Below are positions 60,929 to 64,000 of a stretch of 64,000 bases of DNA, in pieces; the stretch's first letter is position 1; each line of letters opens with the position of its first letter. The position numbers and the translations under genes were made by a program. Below the pieces are notes generated by a model. It did no database searches and had not been told where the DNA came from. It saw only the letters and a program-made list of their open reading frames with translations. This DNA is from Candidatus Acididesulfobacter guangdongensis (GTDB lineage: Bacteria; SZUA-79; Acidulodesulfobacterales; Acidulodesulfobacteraceae), in the NCBI GenBank assembly GCA_004195045.1, contig SGBC01000003.1, forward strand, positions 186,001-250,000, written 5' to 3'.

Positions 60929-61025
60929 AATAATAATAAAAATAAAAAGATTTTGATTATCAATAATATAATAATCTAACAATCTAATAATCTAATTGTC
61001 AGTTATTAATGAATTTAGCTTTAAA

Positions 61026-61060
61026 GAGGGGTCAATTTTAAATGACGAAAAGGGTCAATT
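61026..61060. repeat. Possible IS21-type end fragment
   Basis: AGGGGTCAATTTTAAATGAC and AAAAGGGTCAATT form two spaced GGGTCAATT units, a layout seen at ends of IS21-family elements. No matching other end or transposase is near. Confidence 0.4.
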
Positions 61061-61241
61061 CTATTTTACGATTTACAGCATTATTGTATATATTTCTTGA
61101 TATATATTCCTGACGCATTGTATTTATATGTATATCTGACGCATTATATTTTATATTTTATATTCTATATTTTTCATGTTATATCTGAACAGGGTATAAT
61201 ATAAAACGAAAAGTTTTAATTTTAATATTTTTTAATTTTTA

Positions 61242-61397
61242 TTAACCCAACTTCACCATAATTATCAGCAACAGATTGATATTGCTATATTTATGGGGCA
61301 ATAAAAATGTCTATGGGGACTACAAAATAAAAAATAAAATCTAATAATATCAATAGGTTATAATTTTAGAATAATGAAAGTGGTGAAGTTGGGTTAA
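61242..61397. repeat. MITE-like element with 17-bp perfect terminal repeats
   Basis: TTAACCCAACTTCACCA (61242-61258) and its exact complement (61381-61397) flank 122 bp of AT-rich DNA with no gene. The right end lies 5 bp before the hypF ATG, so the element supplies, or displaced, the hypF promoter and ribosome site. A copy elsewhere would confirm mobility. Confidence 0.6.
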
Positions 61398-61402
61398 ATT
61401 AA

Positions 61403-64000
61403 ATGATTAAACGGGTAGTAATAAATATAACTGGAATTGTCCAGGGTGTCGGATTTAGGCCTTTTATATATAGGCTTTCTCAAAAGTATTCTATAAACGG
61501 ATATGTAATTAATAATATTTCCGGTGTCAAAATAGAAGCTGAAGCAGATGAGAAGAAATTAAACGATTTTATTAACGATATTTATGTCAAAAAACCTTCG
61601 CTGGCGGTAATTTATGACATTGATTATATTTATGAAGAGCCTTCGGGATTTAATAATTTTTCAATACTTGAATCAACGAATGGTATAGATGATGCAGTAA
61701 ATGCAGATACTTATGAAGATAGAGATAAAAATAAAGTTGCAGGTTCAGGCGTATATTTAAATTTGGATATGAATCATTGCAATAATGAGTCGTCTTGCGG
61801 AACATATCTGAAACCTAATATTCAAAAGACAGTTCAACGCAGAAAAGCAGCTGTTTCGCCCGATGTTGCTACATGCGATAATTGTATATCGGAACTTTTA
61901 AACCCTGCAGACAGGAGATTTCTATACCCTTTTATAAATTGCACAGATTGCGGACCTAGATTTACTATAACAAAAAAATTGCCGTATGACAGAGCTAATA
62001 CTACAATGAATCAGTTTGAAATGTGCAATGAATGTCAAGATGAATACGCAGACCCTTCCAACAGAAGATTTCATGCTCAACCCAATGCGTGTTTTAATTG
62101 CGGACCGGAAATTGGATTTATCGATAAAAACGGCAAACAATATTATAACGATATTTTTAATAAAGTTGCAACCCTGATAAAAAAAGGCGGTATAGTCGCC
62201 GTTAAAGGTATCGGGGGGTTTCATATAATGTGCGATGCCGCAAACGAGAATGCGGTGAATAGATTAAGGATAATAAAAAATCGCCCTGAAAAACCGTTTG
62301 CAGTTATGTTCAAAAACATTTCAGAGGTCTTAAAATATGCTGAGGCCACTGAATATGAAATTAATTTATTAAACTCAAAAGAAAGACCGATTGTGCTGCT
62401 TAAATATCACGGAGGTCTTGCAAAAAATATAAATTGCACCCTTACCGCTATAGGCGCATTTTTGCCTTATACCCCTATTCAGCATATAATTTTTTCAATT
62501 GTAAATATACCCATAATAGCAACATCTGGAAATATTTCAGATGAACCGATAATATCAGATGATGATGAAGCCTTGTTAAAATTGGGCTCGTCTGTAGACG
62601 GTCTATTGATTCACAAAAGACAGATATACCGAAAATGCGATGATTCAGTCATCAAAATAGTTGCCGTCAATAATTATGGCTACGGTAATAACTATAATAA
62701 AAATAATAACAATAATAAAAATAATAACTATAATAAAAATAATAACAATAATAACTATAATAACGGTAATAACTATAATAACAATAATAACGATAATAAC
62801 AACAGTATTACAGATGACAAATTAAATATATTAAATATAACAGTAAGGCGCTCTCGCGGATTTGTTCCTGCTGCAATTAATGTTCCATGCAGACTAAAAA
62901 GAAATATAATTGCAGTCGGTTCAAATTTAAAGAATACGTTTGCTTACGGCATAAAAGACGATGATAAAATTATTTTAAGTCCGCATATAGGGGATTTAAC
63001 AAATATAAATTCATACGATTACTTTTGCGAATGTATTAAAGAAACAATAAAATTTTATGATTTAAAACCTGATGCTATCGTCAGCGATATGCATCCGGGA
63101 TATGAAAGTACGAAATTTGCAGAAGGATTTGCTAAGAAATTTGGCATTGCGCATATCAAACTTCAGCATCATAAAGCGCATATAATTTCTTGTATGGCAG
63201 AAAATTTATTATCTTTAAAACAAGATATTCTCGGAATTTCATGGGACGGAACAGGTTACGGAGAAGACCGGACAATATGGGGAGGGGAGTTTTTTGAGGG
63301 TAATTATTTAAATCTTGAACATATCGGAAATTTTAAAAAATTTAAACTCATAGGAAGCGAAATGGCTATTAAACAGCCGCAAAGAATTTTTTTAAGCCTT
63401 ATATTTGAAATATTAGGCGAAAAAATTATTGATATGTACGGCAATAATGATAATATTAAAAAGGCAATAATTGAAGAGATTACAGGTTTTGCTTCAGAAG
63501 AAATTCGCAAATTATATCATATATGGAAAAATGATATTAATTCTCCTGAAACTTCATCTGTAGGAAGGTTATTTGATGCCGTAGCATGTATGTGCGGTTT
63601 TAAAGGGAAAATTACATATGAAGGGGAGGCTGCTATATATTTAGAAAATTTAGCGTTATCGTCATTAGAGCCGGTATCGGAGTATTCGAAGTATTTATCG
63701 GTTTCTGATTCAGGCGAAACAGGCGAATTTTTAGAAAATGAATATACTAAAAATAAAAAAAGCGGCGGGTATCAAGATAATTATAAATATAACTATAAGA
63801 AGTACAATTATAATAAGTACAATTATAAGTATAATTATAACATCGTCTATGCTAATGATACACTTACTGATAAAATTAATATTAAAAATACAGATACTGC
63901 TAATTTTATAATTGATTGGAGTCCTATAATTTTAAACATTTTTGATGAACTGATTGAATTAAAAAAAAAATCAAATAAAAATATTTTTGAATCATATAAT
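61403..64000 (+). CDS. hypF: Carbamoyltransferase HypF, 3' end outside the window
   Basis: Makes the carbamoyl group for HypE from carbamoyl phosphate and ATP. The frame is open from the ATG at 61403 to the end of the window (866 codons). GIVQGVGFRPFIYRLSQKYS near residues 10-29 is the acylphosphatase domain. Two zinc fingers, CDNCISELLNPADRRFLYPF with CTDCG and CNECQDEYADPSNRRFHAQP with CFNCG, follow near 160-235. The YrdC-like domain includes GGFHIMCDAANENAVNRLRI, and the Kae1-like domain begins near 485 (IAVGSNLKNTFAYGIKDDD). An Asn-rich insert of about 45 residues (near 427-472) splits the YrdC part just before VRRSRGFVPAAI, and a second Lys/Tyr/Asn tract lies near 785-815. HypF tolerates these, because the domains are otherwise intact. 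Confidence 0.93.
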   Translation, partial: MIKRVVINITGIVQGVGFRPFIYRLSQKYSINGYVINNISGVKIEAEADEKKLNDFINDIYVKKPSLAVIYDIDYIYEEPSGFNNFSILESTNGIDDAVNADTYEDRDKNKVAGSGVYLNLDMNHCNNESSCGTYLKPNIQKTVQRRKAAVSPDVATCDNCISELLNPADRRFLYPFINCTDCGPRFTITKKLPYDRANTTMNQFEMCNECQDEYADPSNRRFHAQPNACFNCGPEIGFIDKNGKQYYNDIFNKVATLIKKGGIVAVKGIGGFHIMCDAANENAVNRLRIIKNRPEKPFAVMFKNISEVLKYAEATEYEINLLNSKERPIVLLKYHGGLAKNINCTLTAIGAFLPYTPIQHIIFSIVNIPIIATSGNISDEPIISDDDEALLKLGSSVDGLLIHKRQIYRKCDDSVIKIVAVNNYGYGNNYNKNNNNNKNNNYNKNNNNNNYNNGNNYNNNNNDNNNSITDDKLNILNITVRRSRGFVPAAINVPCRLKRNIIAVGSNLKNTFAYGIKDDDKIILSPHIGDLTNINSYDYFCECIKETIKFYDLKPDAIVSDMHPGYESTKFAEGFAKKFGIAHIKLQHHKAHIISCMAENLLSLKQDILGISWDGTGYGEDRTIWGGEFFEGNYLNLEHIGNFKKFKLIGSEMAIKQPQRIFLSLIFEILGEKIIDMYGNNDNIKKAIIEEITGFASEEIRKLYHIWKNDINSPETSSVGRLFDAVACMCGFKGKITYEGEAAIYLENLALSSLEPVSEYSKYLSVSDSGETGEFLENEYTKNKKSGGYQDNYKYNYKKYNYNKYNYKYNYNIVYANDTLTDKINIKNTDTANFIIDWSPIILNIFDELIELKKKSNKNIFESYN

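Larger units (their letters stand above)
60929..61402. other. Intergenic region between hypE and hypF with mobile-element debris
   Basis: Contains an IS21-like end fragment (61026-61060), two direct CTGACGCATT repeats (61111 and 61137) and a 17-bp inverted-repeat element (61242-61397). No gene is seen. Confidence 0.5.

Overview
The window comes from an AT-rich, flagellated, Gram-negative-type bacterium. It carries flagellin and cap genes, heptosyltransferase-like GT9 enzymes, a CDP-sugar (rfb-like) cluster and [NiFe]-hydrogenase maturation genes. Gene style and content suggest a deltaproteobacterium-like lineage (for example an uncultivated, acid-dwelling sulfur-metabolising group), but that is a guess. 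Two habits run through the window: Asn/Asp-rich low-complexity inserts built from AAT/AAC/GAT codons inside conserved enzymes, and many decayed genes, mobile-element fragments and hairpin repeats.

Region 1 (1-1.8 kb) holds aroC (5' end outside the window) and aroK, with a diverged ghost of the aroK P-loop between them. Region 2 (1.9-21.9 kb) is a flagellin and flagellar-glycosylation island. It contains a TPR-GT41 O-glycosyltransferase, flagellin, flaG, fliD and fliS, two GT9 enzymes, a CgeB-like glycosyltransferase, a sulfotransferase-like protein next to an APS kinase, and a 1,470-residue protein with three GT2 domains. The flagellin gene has a sigma-28-like promoter and a leader with two CsrA-type sites.

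Region 3 (21.9-24.9 kb) is an insertion-sequence graveyard: an IS3-family relic riddled with small palindromic inserts and an IS110-family relic with a probable bridge-RNA leader. Region 4 (25-31.2 kb) encodes synthesis of a CDP-linked deoxysugar, probably C-methylated: a C-methyltransferase, a radical SAM/SPASM protein, two epimerase-type enzymes, rfbF and rfbG.

Region 5 (31.5-42.8 kb) is accessory and heavily decayed. It has intact vapBC, abrB-PIN, hicB, EcsC and FAD-oxidoreductase genes beside wrecks of hicA, DUF4160, a second vapBC, a CBS/HPP protein, an O-antigen ligase/polymerase, a chemotaxis receptor and a SatP transporter.

Region 6 (43.4-57.8 kb) is the clearest discovery. A 14.4-kb integrated replicon sits in a tRNA-Ala(GGC) gene, bounded by a perfect 59-bp direct repeat. 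It carries an integrase beside the tRNA, a second tyrosine recombinase, an excisionase-like HTH protein, a Rep_3 initiator followed by four iterons, a RepB-type primase, secreted proteins, and a defence cassette of DNA methyltransferase, MvaI/BcnI-like endonuclease and AAA ATPase. The cassette is itself flanked by direct copies of the integrase-gene tail. The island separates hypC (42.9 kb) from hypD, hypE and hypF (58.3 kb onward), which build the Fe(CN)2CO centre of [NiFe]-hydrogenases. HypF runs off the window end.
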